The notes beneath the pieces were generated by a model. It searched no databases, was not told the origin of the DNA, and was given only the letters and a program-made list of their open reading frames with translations. From assembly GCF_900109365.1 (NCBI RefSeq), contig NZ_FNZR01000003.1, forward strand, positions 682,001 to 746,000: 64,000 nt of DNA. The letters run 5' to 3'. Numbering within the stretch: position 1 is the stretch's first letter; each line of letters starts with the position of its first letter. Source of the stretch: Parapedobacter koreensis. Its GTDB lineage: Bacteria; Bacteroidota; Bacteroidia; Sphingobacteriales; Sphingobacteriaceae. Positions 36,640 through 45,689 of the stretch are shown in pieces. The translations under genes were made by a program, and so were the position numbers.

Positions 36640-39477
36640 ATGTTATTCAACCAACGATTTACCTATGCAATGGTTGCTTCATTGCTTTTTTTATCATTAT
36701 CTCAAGCATCAGCCAGGTATCGGGATTTGCTCCCGGATAGCTTACGACTGACCGATACGCTGCCCATGGACAGCGGCGTAGTCCGCGGAAAGCTTCCCAA
36801 TGGCCTGGTATATTATATACGGCATAATGAGGAACCGAAAGACCGTGTGGTCATGTATTTGGCCACCAAGGTGGGATCAATACTGGAAAATGAAAACGAA
36901 AAGGGCTTGGCCCACTTTCTGGAGCATATGCAATTCAACGGAACCAAGCATTTTCCCAAGAACGAATTGGTGGACTACCTACAGCGGGCGGGGGTGCGGT
37001 TCGGATCGGACCTGAATGCGTACACCTCATTTGACGAAACGGTATACCAGCTGCCCATTCCTTCGGATGACCCCGAATTGCTTAAAAATGGCTTACAGGT
37101 AATGCGTGATTGGGCGCAGGATGCCCTGCTCGACGGGGAAGAAATAGACAAGGAACGGGGCGTGGTGCTCAATGAAATGCTAGGGGGGAGGGGTGCGCAG
37201 CAACGCATGCGCGACCAGTATTTCCCCATGATTCTCAACCACTCGCGCTATGCCGAGCGCCTGCCCATCGGTACGAAGGAAATCATCGAGGGTTTTGACC
37301 ATGAGACGTTGCGGGCGTTTCACCGTAAATGGTACCGGCCAAACCTACAGGCACTCATCGTTGTAGGAGACATTGATGTATCGGCCATGGAAGCTCAGCT
37401 TAAACCACTGTTTGGCGACCTTAAGAATCCCGTTGATGAGCCTGTGCGTGATGAATATAGCGTCCCGCTCCAAGGCGGTAATCAATTCATGGCAGTGACA
37501 GATCCGGAAATGCCCCAGACCGTGGTGCAGGTCATCGTCAAACATCCCGAGGCCGAGGTGAAAACGGTGGGTGACTACCGGATGCAACTCGTCAAATCGC
37601 TTTTCAACCAGATGGCGGGTGCGCGCTTTGCGGAGCTCACGAGACAGGCCGACCCGCCGTTTATCCAGGGTGGTGGAAGTATCGGCGGATTCCTGCGGGG
37701 GTTGGATGCGTTTACGATGTATTTTGCTTCCAAACCGGGTGAGATCAAGCGGGGTTTTGAGGCGGTGGTGACCGAGTTTGAGCGCATCAAGCGGCATGGT
37801 TTTACATCTACTGAACTGGAACGGGCCAAAAGCAATTTCCTGACCAGTGTGGAATCGGCTTATGCCGAACGCGATAAACGTAAATCAGAGAGCTATGTGG
37901 ATAGCTACCTCAATCATTTCCTGGAAGGAGAAAACGTACTAAGCAACGACGATCGGTATCGCCTGGGCAAGCAACTTATCGGCACCATCACCCTGGAAGA
38001 AGTGAATGCCTTGGGGACACAATATTACGTAGATAGCAACCGGGATGTGCTTATCATGGCTCCGGATAAAGATAAGGCTGGCCTGCCGGATGAAAATACG
38101 GTAAATGGATGGTTTGATGAGCTAAAAGCATTGGATATTACGGCTTACGATGACAATATACAGGATGAGCCACTGTTGGAGCAGCAACCCCAAGCCGGAA
38201 CCGTGATAAATCGGACAGAACGGCCTGAACTGGGCACCACCGAACTCACACTGAGCAACGGTGTGAAAGTTGTGCTGAAACCGACAGATTTCAAAAATGA
38301 TGAAATCAATATCGCGGCATTCAGCCCCGGGGGGACAGCTTTGTACAACGATACCGACTTCCTCTCTGCAACCTATGCAGCTACCGTAGTGGGTGGAAGT
38401 GGCCTCGGGCCATATGATGCTACGCAACTGACGAAATACCTCAGCGGCAAGAAAGTGTCGGTAAGACCTTATATTTCCGAACGCAACGAAGGCTTCAATG
38501 CCTCAAGTGGCAAAAAAGACTTGCAAACCACTTTTGAACTAATCTATGCTTACTTCGTTGCGCCCCGGTTGGATATGGAGGTGTTTCAGGGCTATATGCA
38601 ACGCATAAAAGCTTCGCTGGCCAACAGGCTGGATGATCCGGATGCCGTATTTGCCGACACGATCAACGCGGTGTTGTACAACAACAATATCCGGCGCACC
38701 AGCCTGACCGTGGAGCAGGTTGATCTGATTAATCCTCAGCGGGCCTATGATATTTATAAAGCGCGTTTTGCGGATGCTTCCGACTTCACGGTGACCATCG
38801 TAGGTAGCTTTACGGAGCCTGAAATCACCCCTTTGATACTGCAATACCTCGGAGGTTTACCCGCTGCGGGCCGGAAAGAGCAAGCACCTGACTTGGGCAT
38901 ATACCCTCCGGAGAAGGGCCTGCAACGTACGGTTTACCGGGGTAAAGAACAGAAATCGAGCGTAAGGTTGTACTATTTCGGAAATTACGACTACTCCGAG
39001 GATGAAAACATGCAAATGGATGCCTTGGAGAGTATCCTCAACATCAAATTGATCGAACGGCTCCGGGAAGCGGAGAGCGGTGTGTACGGTGTTTCTGCCA
39101 GTGCTTCTTATGCCAAGTCACCCCGCTATCGGTATTCCTTCGGAATAGCTTATGGTACCAGTCCGGACATGGTGGAACCCCTGATGGTTTCGGCATTCGA
39201 AGAAATCAACAAAATCAAGCAACAAGGGCCCGAGCAAACGGATATCGATAAGTTTATTAATGAACAGAAACGTGTATTGGAAGTACAGTTGCGGGAGAAT
39301 AGTTTTTGGCTGGGACACTTGTCCGGTTCCTATCAGAACAACGAAGACCCGGCTTATATTTTAAATTACCTGGATAAGCTACGCAATGTGACGGTGGAAA
39401 GCGTAAAAACCGTGGCCAACAAGTATCTCGCGGAGGATCGCCTGTTTAAGTTTGTGCTGATGCCGGAAGTACAATGA
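36640..39477 (+). CDS. M16-family zinc metallopeptidase (two-domain, exported)
   Basis: 945 aa peptidase with a signal peptide (to about residue 24, SQASA). The inverted zinc motif HFLEH is at His92, Glu95 and His96, and the distal Glu comes in ERGVVLNEM about 75 residues later. The second half (about 530-945) is the inactive M16 domain that completes the clamshell, as in pitrilysin and PqqL-like proteins. It degrades peptides in the periplasm; some Bacteroidota homologues are thought to process imported peptides or bacteriocin-like substrates, but nothing here decides that. Monocistronic, ended by a strong terminator. Confidence 0.93.
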   Translation: MLFNQRFTYAMVASLLFLSLSQASARYRDLLPDSLRLTDTLPMDSGVVRGKLPNGLVYYIRHNEEPKDRVVMYLATKVGSILENENEKGLAHFLEHMQFNGTKHFPKNELVDYLQRAGVRFGSDLNAYTSFDETVYQLPIPSDDPELLKNGLQVMRDWAQDALLDGEEIDKERGVVLNEMLGGRGAQQRMRDQYFPMILNHSRYAERLPIGTKEIIEGFDHETLRAFHRKWYRPNLQALIVVGDIDVSAMEAQLKPLFGDLKNPVDEPVRDEYSVPLQGGNQFMAVTDPEMPQTVVQVIVKHPEAEVKTVGDYRMQLVKSLFNQMAGARFAELTRQADPPFIQGGGSIGGFLRGLDAFTMYFASKPGEIKRGFEAVVTEFERIKRHGFTSTELERAKSNFLTSVESAYAERDKRKSESYVDSYLNHFLEGENVLSNDDRYRLGKQLIGTITLEEVNALGTQYYVDSNRDVLIMAPDKDKAGLPDENTVNGWFDELKALDITAYDDNIQDEPLLEQQPQAGTVINRTERPELGTTELTLSNGVKVVLKPTDFKNDEINIAAFSPGGTALYNDTDFLSATYAATVVGGSGLGPYDATQLTKYLSGKKVSVRPYISERNEGFNASSGKKDLQTTFELIYAYFVAPRLDMEVFQGYMQRIKASLANRLDDPDAVFADTINAVLYNNNIRRTSLTVEQVDLINPQRAYDIYKARFADASDFTVTIVGSFTEPEITPLILQYLGGLPAAGRKEQAPDLGIYPPEKGLQRTVYRGKEQKSSVRLYYFGNYDYSEDENMQMDALESILNIKLIERLREAESGVYGVSASASYAKSPRYRYSFGIAYGTSPDMVEPLMVSAFEEINKIKQQGPEQTDIDKFINEQKRVLEVQLRENSFWLGHLSGSYQNNEDPAYILNYLDKLRNVTVESVKTVANKYLAEDRLFKFVLMPEVQ

Positions 39478-39493
39478 TCCGGAGGTATCAAAA

Positions 39494-39523
39494 AAAAGCG
39501 CCTTGTGTTTTCAGGGCGCTTTT
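39494..39523. terminator. Bidirectional intrinsic terminator between the peptidase gene and rpoD
   Basis: AAAAGCGCC at 39494-39502 pairs perfectly with GGCGCTTTT at 39515-39523 around a 12-base loop. The A-rich left side and T-rich right side let it work for both convergent genes. Confidence 0.85.
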
Positions 39524-39548
39524 CTATGACAATTGATAAAAAATTCAA

Positions 39549-40409
39549 TTAGCCTAAATAGGATTTCAGTATCCGGCTACGGGATGTATGACGGAGACGT
39601 TGTAACGCTTTGTCTTTAATTTGACGTACACGTTCGCGTGTGAGGTTAAATTTCTCGCCTATTTCTTCCAATGACAATTGGTGGTTGGAACCGAGGCCGA
39701 AGAATAAGACAATGATCTCACGCTCCCGTTCGGTAAGGGTGGCCAATGACCGCTTAATCTCCTCAGAAAGTGATTCGTCAATCAAGGTGCTATCCGTATC
39801 CGGATCGGCATTTTCCAAAACATCAAGCAACGTGTTTTCTTCACCCTGGACAAACGGTGCATCCATGGATACATGGCGACCTGAATTACTCAGTGTATCA
39901 GAAACCTTATCTACCGTAGTCTCTAAAATATCTGCCAATTCCTCTGGTGATGGCTCCCGTTCATACTCCTGCTCCAGTTTGGAGAAGGCTTTGCTTATTT
40001 TGCTTAATGAACCCACCTGATTCAGCGGCAGACGCACGATACGTGATTGCTCTGCGATAGCCTGCAGGATGGATTGCCGAATCCACCAAACAGCATAAGA
40101 AATGAATTTAAATCCCTTGGTCTCGTCAAAACGTTTGGCCGCTTTGATCAGGCCGAGATTCCCTTCATTAATTAAATCACCAAGTGTAAGCCCTTGGTTT
40201 TGATATTGCTTGGCCACAGAGACCACAAAACGCAAATTCGTTTTCGTCAGTCGCTCCAAAGCCGCTTGATCACCTTCCCTGATTTTCTGAGCGAGAATGA
40301 CCTCCTCTTCGGCTGTAATTAAGTCTACTTTACCAATTTCGTGCAAGTACTTGTCTAACGACTGCGACTCGCGGTTGGTAATGGATTGTGTAATTTTGAG
40401 CTGTCTCAT
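39549..40409 (-). CDS. rpoD: Primary RNA polymerase sigma factor (RpoD/SigA type)
   Basis: 286 aa sigma-70 factor with regions 1.2 to 4.2 but no long acidic region 1.1, the compact form that serves as housekeeping sigma in Bacteroidota. Region 2 reads [56 protein letters not shown] (split here over residues about 60-115); region 4.2 is [28 protein letters not shown]. This protein should be what reads the TAnnTTTG boxes seen across the window. It has such a box itself, 36 bases before the start. Confidence 0.96.
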   Translation of the reverse strand: MRQLKITQSITNRESQSLDKYLHEIGKVDLITAEEEVILAQKIREGDQAALERLTKTNLRFVVSVAKQYQNQGLTLGDLINEGNLGLIKAAKRFDETKGFKFISYAVWWIRQSILQAIAEQSRIVRLPLNQVGSLSKISKAFSKLEQEYEREPSPEELADILETTVDKVSDTLSNSGRHVSMDAPFVQGEENTLLDVLENADPDTDSTLIDESLSEEIKRSLATLTEREREIIVLFFGLGSNHQLSLEEIGEKFNLTRERVRQIKDKALQRLRHTSRSRILKSYLG

Positions 40410-40444
40410 TAACTTATTAAGTACCTTCCTTTCTAAAAAGTTTG

Positions 40445-40452
40445 CAAAAATA
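40445..40452 (-). promoter_or_regulatory. Promoter -7 box of rpoD
   Basis: Minus-strand TATTTTTG matches TAnnTTTG; a TTTA about 17 bases further upstream could be the -33 element. The rest of the 257-base gap (40410-40666) is very AT-rich and holds no ORF or RNA gene that I can see. Confidence 0.55.
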
Positions 40453-40666
40453 CGATTTTTCTAATCATATAAACTGATTTTTTTGGAAAAAGTTGTCTGA
40501 TTTAGAGGAAATTATCGGATTTTTTTTCACATAGTTAATGCACAAAAAGCGTTCCAATTAAATCATATAAGCGTGCTATGGATAAATACTTGTTTTCAGA
40601 TAATATATTGAATACTAATTGTTTGTGGTGGGTGCAGTGTGTTTTTTAGACTTGTGTGTGGGTCAA

Positions 40667-41605
40667 TTATGAGACAATTGTGACAGAGGAAGGGCGATAT
40701 CCACGTAAAAAAGCGACAATATCCATTCTTTTTTTTCCGGCTATTTGAAGCTCCTGAATTGCAATATAGCCGTCAGGACATGCGAATTTCAAGAAGGAAA
40801 CCCCGTCAGTAAGGTACGTTCCTGGCGTATGGGTGGTTGGTATGTTTTCCTTCATGGCCTTAAAAATCTTCAGCACTTTCCCGTCTAAGCTTGTGTAAGC
40901 GGTAGGATAGGGGCTCAGCCCCCGAATCAAGTTGTACACATCGTCAACAGGGCGGCTCCAATCAATCGCGCCATCTTCCTTAAAAATCTTGGGAGCATGT
41001 CTGAGCTCGGCATTTACGGGAATGGTATCCTGGGAAATGGGATGAACCTTGCCGCTGGCGATGGCTTTGACCGTCTTGACCAGCAGGTTGGCACCGATGA
41101 CCATCAGCTTGTCATGGAGATCCCCGGCGGTGTCTTCCGGTGCAATGGATACCTTTTCCTGAAACAGCAGATGACCCGTATCGATTTCATGTTGTAAGCG
41201 GAACGTGCTGACTCCGCTTTCTACTTCGCCATTGATGATGGCGTGATTAATCGGGGCTGCCCCCCGGTATTGGGGCAGGAGGGAAGCATGGAGGTTAATG
41301 GTACCAAGCGGCGGCATAGCCCACACCGCCTCTGGCAACATCCGGAAGGCTACCACCACCTGTAAATCAGCCTTGAATGCGCTGAGTTCTGCCAGAAAGT
41401 CAGCGTCACGGAGCTTCACTGGCTGTAATACCGGTATCCCCCGGGCTACCGCATATTGTTTTACCACTGATTGCTGCAACTGTTGCCCCCTGCCCGCCGG
41501 TTTGTCCGGCGCTGTCACAACCGCCACAATGTCTTCTCCGGCTCCAAGCAGTGCTTCCAACGACGCTACGGCAAATTCGGGGGTACCCATAAATATGATG
41601 CGCAT
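40667..41605 (-). CDS. fmt: Methionyl-tRNA formyltransferase
   Basis: Transfers a formyl group from 10-formyl-THF to Met-tRNA(fMet). 312 aa from the ATG at 41605, beginning MRIIFMGTPEFAVASLEALL as in Fmt generally. The catalytic core INLHASLLPQYRGAAPINHAI (Asn, His) and the ETGVSTF/DTGHLLFQEKV segment (Asp) are present, followed by the C-terminal OB-like tRNA-binding domain. The frame extends 28 codons upstream to 41689, but that part overlaps the divergent permease gene and the promoter, so it is rejected. Confidence 0.96.
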   Translation of the reverse strand: MRIIFMGTPEFAVASLEALLGAGEDIVAVVTAPDKPAGRGQQLQQSVVKQYAVARGIPVLQPVKLRDADFLAELSAFKADLQVVVAFRMLPEAVWAMPPLGTINLHASLLPQYRGAAPINHAIINGEVESGVSTFRLQHEIDTGHLLFQEKVSIAPEDTAGDLHDKLMVIGANLLVKTVKAIASGKVHPISQDTIPVNAELRHAPKIFKEDGAIDWSRPVDDVYNLIRGLSPYPTAYTSLDGKVLKIFKAMKENIPTTHTPGTYLTDGVSFLKFACPDGYIAIQELQIAGKKRMDIVAFLRGYRPSSVTIVS

Positions 41606-41628
41606 GGGATTATATTTTTGTAATTGTT

Positions 41629-41644
41629 TATCTTTGCAAAAGTA
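41629..41644. promoter_or_regulatory. Abutting divergent -7 boxes for fmt and the LolE-like gene
   Basis: Plus-strand TATCTTTG at 41629-41636 fits the permease gene (start 41665). The next eight bases, 41637-41644, read TACTTTTG on the minus strand and fit fmt (start 41605). Both match TAnnTTTG. A further plus-strand TATTTTTG lies at 41613-41620. The two boxes touch, so both promoters cannot be occupied at once. Confidence 0.45.
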
Positions 41645-41664
41645 CAAATTATATCGAGAGCGGT

Positions 41665-42885
41665 TTGAATTTCCCATATTTTTTAGCAAGGAGGGTTGCG
41701 GTCAGTGGCAAGCAGACGTTCTCGAAACTCATTGTACGCGTAGCTATCGGGGCAATCGCCTTGGGGGTCGCTGCCATGATGTTGGCAATAGCCGTGTTGA
41801 AAGGTTTTAAGGGCGAAGTGACGGCCAAGCAACGTGGTTTCTTTGGGGATATCTCTTTGAATAAATATGATCTGAATATTTCTTACGAACCGTCGCCATT
41901 CCGGCTTACTCATTCCGAGACCGAAGATTTGAAGGCGATACCCGGCGTATCATCTCTTCGATACTATGCCACCAAAGCTGGCATCATCAATGTCAATGAT
42001 GAAGTGGAAGGCGTGTTGTTCAAAGGCATTGACGGCGCTTATGACCAGCGCTTTTTGATGGGTGTATTGGTGGATGGCTTACCTATTGATTTTGCAGATA
42101 CCACCAAGGCTACAGGCCAAATCCTGATATCGCAATATACCGCAAATAGACTGCAATTGGCCGTGGGTGATGACTTTATCATGTATTTCATCCAAGAACC
42201 CGTCAGGCGGCGTAAATTCCAGATAGCGGGCATCTTTCACACCGGTGTTGAAGAACTGGATAAAACGTATGTGGTGGGTGCACTTTCTTTGATCCGAAGA
42301 CTGAATGATTGGCAAGCAGATGAAGTAGGCGGCTATGAAGTGTCCATCGATGATTTTGGTAAATTACATGAGCTCACCGATGAAATCCAGGATCACCTGC
42401 CCATCCAAGTAGACGCGATTAGCGTGCGGGATCAGTTGCCGGAAATCTTTCAATGGCTGGATTTATTGGATGTCAATACCGTGATTATTTTGATCCTGAT
42501 GATTGTGGTGGCTGTGGTAAACATGATATCGGCCTTGTTAATCATCATTCTGGAGCGCACGCCAATGATTGGCATTTTAAAGGCCCTGGGGTATACGGAT
42601 GGTGGCATACGCAAAGTTTTTCTCTACCAAGCCGCTTACTTGGTAGGATTGGGGTTATTGATCGGAAATGTATTGGGTGGAGGTTTATATTTCTTTCAGT
42701 TGCAAACCCATTATTTCAAATTGGATGAGGCATCTTATTATGTGTCGTATATCCCCGTAAGCATCAGTTTCCTTGAAGCGCTTTTGCTGAATATTGGCAT
42801 CATCATCGTTGCACTTGCAATCTTGTTGGTTCCTTCTTACCTCATTGGTAGAATCAGTCCGATAAAGGCCATCCAATTCCAGTAA
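41665..42885 (+). CDS. FtsX/LolE-type ABC transporter permease
   Basis: 406 aa inner-membrane protein: a first helix (about 22-46, VRVAIGAIALGVAAMMLAIA), a large periplasmic MacB-like domain (about 50-270) and three C-terminal helices (about 275-300, 320-350 and 370-397), the LolC/E and FtsX layout. The C-terminal LERTPMIGILKALGYTDGGIRKVFLYQA loop is the ATPase-contact motif. It probably helps release lipoproteins to LolA, with the ATPase encoded elsewhere. The start is TTG at 41665; no ATG fits the conserved N-terminal NFPYFLARRVA. Confidence 0.87.
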   Translation: MNFPYFLARRVAVSGKQTFSKLIVRVAIGAIALGVAAMMLAIAVLKGFKGEVTAKQRGFFGDISLNKYDLNISYEPSPFRLTHSETEDLKAIPGVSSLRYYATKAGIINVNDEVEGVLFKGIDGAYDQRFLMGVLVDGLPIDFADTTKATGQILISQYTANRLQLAVGDDFIMYFIQEPVRRRKFQIAGIFHTGVEELDKTYVVGALSLIRRLNDWQADEVGGYEVSIDDFGKLHELTDEIQDHLPIQVDAISVRDQLPEIFQWLDLLDVNTVIILILMIVVAVVNMISALLIIILERTPMIGILKALGYTDGGIRKVFLYQAAYLVGLGLLIGNVLGGGLYFFQLQTHYFKLDEASYYVSYIPVSISFLEALLLNIGIIIVALAILLVPSYLIGRISPIKAIQFQ

Positions 42886-42999
42886 ACACGGATGGAAAGC
42901 GTATGCCGACGATGCGATAACGACATTTTTTTGCAACAAAAGCTATTAAATCCCAGAGATTATTCCGTTATTGCCTCGATAACTGAACGAGCCGCGTTT

Positions 43000-43022
43000 G
43001 ATGATTTGCGACAGCAATCATC
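43000..43022. repeat. Hairpin in the gap before the NtrC-type gene
   Basis: GATGATTTGC and GCAATCATC pair with one bulged T around the loop GACA. No T-run follows on either side, so it is not a clear terminator. The rest of the 209-base gap 42886-43094 shows nothing recognisable. Confidence 0.3.
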
Positions 43023-43094
43023 GATAAAATAAAATCGGGCTTTGACCGTTCGATATACGAAGACAAGACATTCAACTTTTTAATCATTTGCTCC

Positions 43095-44465
43095 ATGGCC
43101 AATATTTTGTTGGTAGAAGACGATACCACGTTTGCCGCAATACTTGAAAATTTCTTGAAGAAAAAAGGTTTTGACGTAGTGGTAAAATATAGTGTGAAAG
43201 GTGGCATCGAAGCGCTTAAGAACAGCACATTTCATTTGATTTTACTGGATTACCGATTGGGGGACGGTATTGGCTTGGACGTGGTGGAGGCGCTCCAAGA
43301 ACAAGGGAAGGTCATTCCTTCTATTATCATGACCAGTTTTAACGATGTACGGACTGCCGTAAAAGCAATTCGCCAAGGCGTTTTTGATTACATTACCAAA
43401 CCTGTAAATCCCGATGAATTGCTGATGGTGGTGAATGAAGCACTTGAAGGCAAGTCAAACGAAAAAGAACATGCTTCGGCCCGTAAGCACAACCCCGGAA
43501 TTGACGACAATACGAAAATGGATTTTGTGGAAGGTACCAGCGCAGCGGCACGAAAACTCCATGAATATATTGCCTTAGTGGCGCCAACGGATATGTCCGT
43601 ACTCATCCGTGGTGAGAGCGGCACCGGAAAAGAATATGTAGCCCGCTCCGTCCATCGGCTGAGTACAAGGGCCGATAAACCATTTATTTCCATTGATTGT
43701 GGCACGCTTTCAAAAGAATTGGCTTCCAGTGAGCTTTTTGGCCATATTAAAGGATCGTTCACCGGAGCGTTGAACGATAAAACCGGCCAATTCGTGGAGG
43801 CTTCGGGAGGCACGCTCTTTTTGGATGAAATCGGCAATCTTTCTTATGACGTGCAGGTAAAGTTGCTTCGGGCGTTACAGGAAAAAGTAATACAACCCGT
43901 AGGAGCTAACAAAACCATCAATGTAGATGTCCGCGTCATCGCTGCGACAAATGAAGATCTCTTGGGATCAGGTAAGTTCAGGGAAGACTTGTATCACCGT
44001 ATCAATGAATTTGAAATCATCGTTCCGTCGCTTCGCGATCGACGGGGCGATTTCCAGCAATTTGTCGATTTCTTTATTAAAAAAGCGAATGAAGAGCTCG
44101 GCAGGAACGTAGAAGAGCTATCCAGCGAGGTGACGGAAATCTTCCGTAATTATGACTGGCCGGGAAATCTTAGGGAATTGAAAAATGTGATAAAACGCAT
44201 GGTATTGCTTTCACCGGGTGCTAAAGCTGAAGTAACGGCATTGCCCGAGGAAATGGTATTTGCCATCAAAAACCCTCCTGCCACGATTGAGCAAGCACCC
44301 TCTGCGGAAAACCCCGACCTTCGTTTGCACAGCGAAGCACATGAGCGCAAATTGATTCTGGATGTGCTCCAAAAGGCTAAATACAACAAAAGCAAAGCTG
44401 CCCAAATGCTTAATATAGACCGCAAAACATTATACAATAAGATGGAAAAATACGGAATCGAATAA
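43095..44465 (+). CDS. Sigma-54-dependent response regulator (NtrC family)
   Basis: 456 aa transcription activator: receiver domain (about 1-120, phospho-acceptor Asp52 in LILLDYRLGDG, Lys in TKPVNP), AAA+ domain (about 140-375) and a Fis-type HTH (KAKYNKSKAAQMLNIDRKTLYNKMEKYGI). Walker A is GESGTGKE at 173-180. The sigma-54 contact loop reads GSFTGA at 220-225 instead of GAFTGA; Ser at this position is known in some activators. Arg fingers and the GG-box-like DYDWPGNLREL are present. No histidine kinase gene is adjacent, so its partner is unknown, and its target promoters would carry -24/-12 GG/GC elements. Confidence 0.93.
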   Translation: MANILLVEDDTTFAAILENFLKKKGFDVVVKYSVKGGIEALKNSTFHLILLDYRLGDGIGLDVVEALQEQGKVIPSIIMTSFNDVRTAVKAIRQGVFDYITKPVNPDELLMVVNEALEGKSNEKEHASARKHNPGIDDNTKMDFVEGTSAAARKLHEYIALVAPTDMSVLIRGESGTGKEYVARSVHRLSTRADKPFISIDCGTLSKELASSELFGHIKGSFTGALNDKTGQFVEASGGTLFLDEIGNLSYDVQVKLLRALQEKVIQPVGANKTINVDVRVIAATNEDLLGSGKFREDLYHRINEFEIIVPSLRDRRGDFQQFVDFFIKKANEELGRNVEELSSEVTEIFRNYDWPGNLRELKNVIKRMVLLSPGAKAEVTALPEEMVFAIKNPPATIEQAPSAENPDLRLHSEAHERKLILDVLQKAKYNKSKAAQMLNIDRKTLYNKMEKYGIE

Positions 44466-44489
44466 CCATCCGCTTATTGAATTATTCGC

Positions 44490-44531
44490 AATTATTCATT
44501 GAAATTATTGAATGAATTTCAATGAATAATT
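44490..44531. repeat. Perfect 17-bp inverted repeat before serC
   Basis: AATTATTCATTGAAATT at 44490-44506 is exactly mirrored by AATTTCAATGAATAATT at 44515-44531, loop ATTGAATG. It starts 24 bases after the NtrC-type stop codon and ends two bases before the serC -7 box. It could end the upstream transcript (T-rich sequence follows) or be an operator covering the -33 region. Confidence 0.6.
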
Positions 44532-44533
44532 AT

Positions 44534-44541
44534 TATTTTTG
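44534..44541 (+). promoter_or_regulatory. -7 promoter box of serC-serA
   Basis: TATTTTTG matches TAnnTTTG, 39 bases before the serC ATG. An ATTG at 44507-44510, within the loop of the inverted repeat, is a possible -33 element 23 bases upstream. Confidence 0.5.
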
Positions 44542-44580
44542 CAGCCAATTAAATAAGAAACCTTTCAATTTTAATTAAAA

Positions 44581-45648
44581 ATGAAACATAATTTCGGAGC
44601 GGGACCGTGCATATTGCCTCAAGAGGTTTTTCAAGAAGCTTCCCAAGCGGTATTAAATTTCAATGGTATCGGATTATCTATTTTGGAAATATCGCACCGC
44701 AGTAAAGAATTTGAGGCAGTAATAGCCGAGACGGAACGTTTAGTGCGGGAACTGCTTGCTGTACCTCAGGGTCATTCGATACTTTTCCTGCAAGGGGGGG
44801 CAAGCACTCAATTTGCCATGGTGCCTTTAAATCTGCTGCCTGAGGGTGGTAAGGCTGCGTATTTGGATACGGGAACCTGGGCAAATAAAGCCATCAAGGA
44901 AGCAAAAAAGGTCGGCGAAACCGTCGTAGTGGCGTCGTCGGCAGATGCCAACTATAGCTACATTCCCAGTGCATATGAAATTCCTGCCGATGCAGCGTAT
45001 TTTCATTACACTTCCAATAACACCATTTTCGGAACGGAGATTTTCGATACGCCCAAAAGTACAATCCCACTTGTCTCCGATATGTCATCCGATATCCTGA
45101 GCCGGAAGATCAATGTGTCCGATTATGGGCTCATTTATGCCGGGGCACAGAAAAACATGGGACCAGCAGGGGTGACCTTAGTCATCGTGAAAGACGAGTT
45201 GCTGGGGAAGACTGGTCGTACATTGCCCACTATTTTTGATTACCAATCTCATATCGCAGCAGGGTCGATGTACAATACGCCTCCGGTATTCTCCATCTAT
45301 GTATCAATGCTCAACCTCCGTTGGTTGAAAAGCAAAGGCGGGGTGGAAGTGATCGAGCAAGAAAACATCATTAAAGCCCGTACGCTTTATGAGGAAATCG
45401 ATCGCAATCCGTTGTTCAAAGGGACGGCGGCACCAGCAGACCGTTCGCGGATGAATGTTACATTTGTGACGGAAGACAAAGCCCATGAAGCTGCATTCCT
45501 GGAACTGGCTAAAGAGCGTGGTTTGATAGGGCTCAAAGGCCATCGGAGTGTAGGCGGTTTCCGCGCATCCATCTACAACGCATTGAGCATTACGGGTGTC
45601 AATGCATTGGTAGATGCTATGCAAGAATTTGAAGAAAAAAATAAATAG
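44581..45648 (+). CDS. serC: Phosphoserine aminotransferase
   Basis: PLP enzyme of serine synthesis: 3-phosphohydroxypyruvate plus glutamate to phosphoserine. 355 aa beginning KHNFGAGPCILPQEV, with LFLQGGASTQFAMVPLNLL near 70-88 (cofactor phosphate), the PLP Lys in LIYAGAQKNMGPAGVTLVIV near 190 and the C-terminal HRSVGGFRASIYNALSI with the substrate Arg. It is followed after 41 bases by serA, giving two consecutive steps of the pathway. Also used in pyridoxal phosphate synthesis in some bacteria. Confidence 0.96.
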   Translation: MKHNFGAGPCILPQEVFQEASQAVLNFNGIGLSILEISHRSKEFEAVIAETERLVRELLAVPQGHSILFLQGGASTQFAMVPLNLLPEGGKAAYLDTGTWANKAIKEAKKVGETVVVASSADANYSYIPSAYEIPADAAYFHYTSNNTIFGTEIFDTPKSTIPLVSDMSSDILSRKINVSDYGLIYAGAQKNMGPAGVTLVIVKDELLGKTGRTLPTIFDYQSHIAAGSMYNTPPVFSIYVSMLNLRWLKSKGGVEVIEQENIIKARTLYEEIDRNPLFKGTAAPADRSRMNVTFVTEDKAHEAAFLELAKERGLIGLKGHRSVGGFRASIYNALSITGVNALVDAMQEFEEKNK

Positions 45649-45689
45649 CGGTTGCAAGCTTCATTGCCGCTAAAAAACAGGTTATTCTA

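Noticed and set aside
41606-41689. N-terminal extension of fmt
   Set aside because: It covers both promoters and the first codons of the divergent permease gene; Fmt proteins begin at MRIIFMGTPEF.
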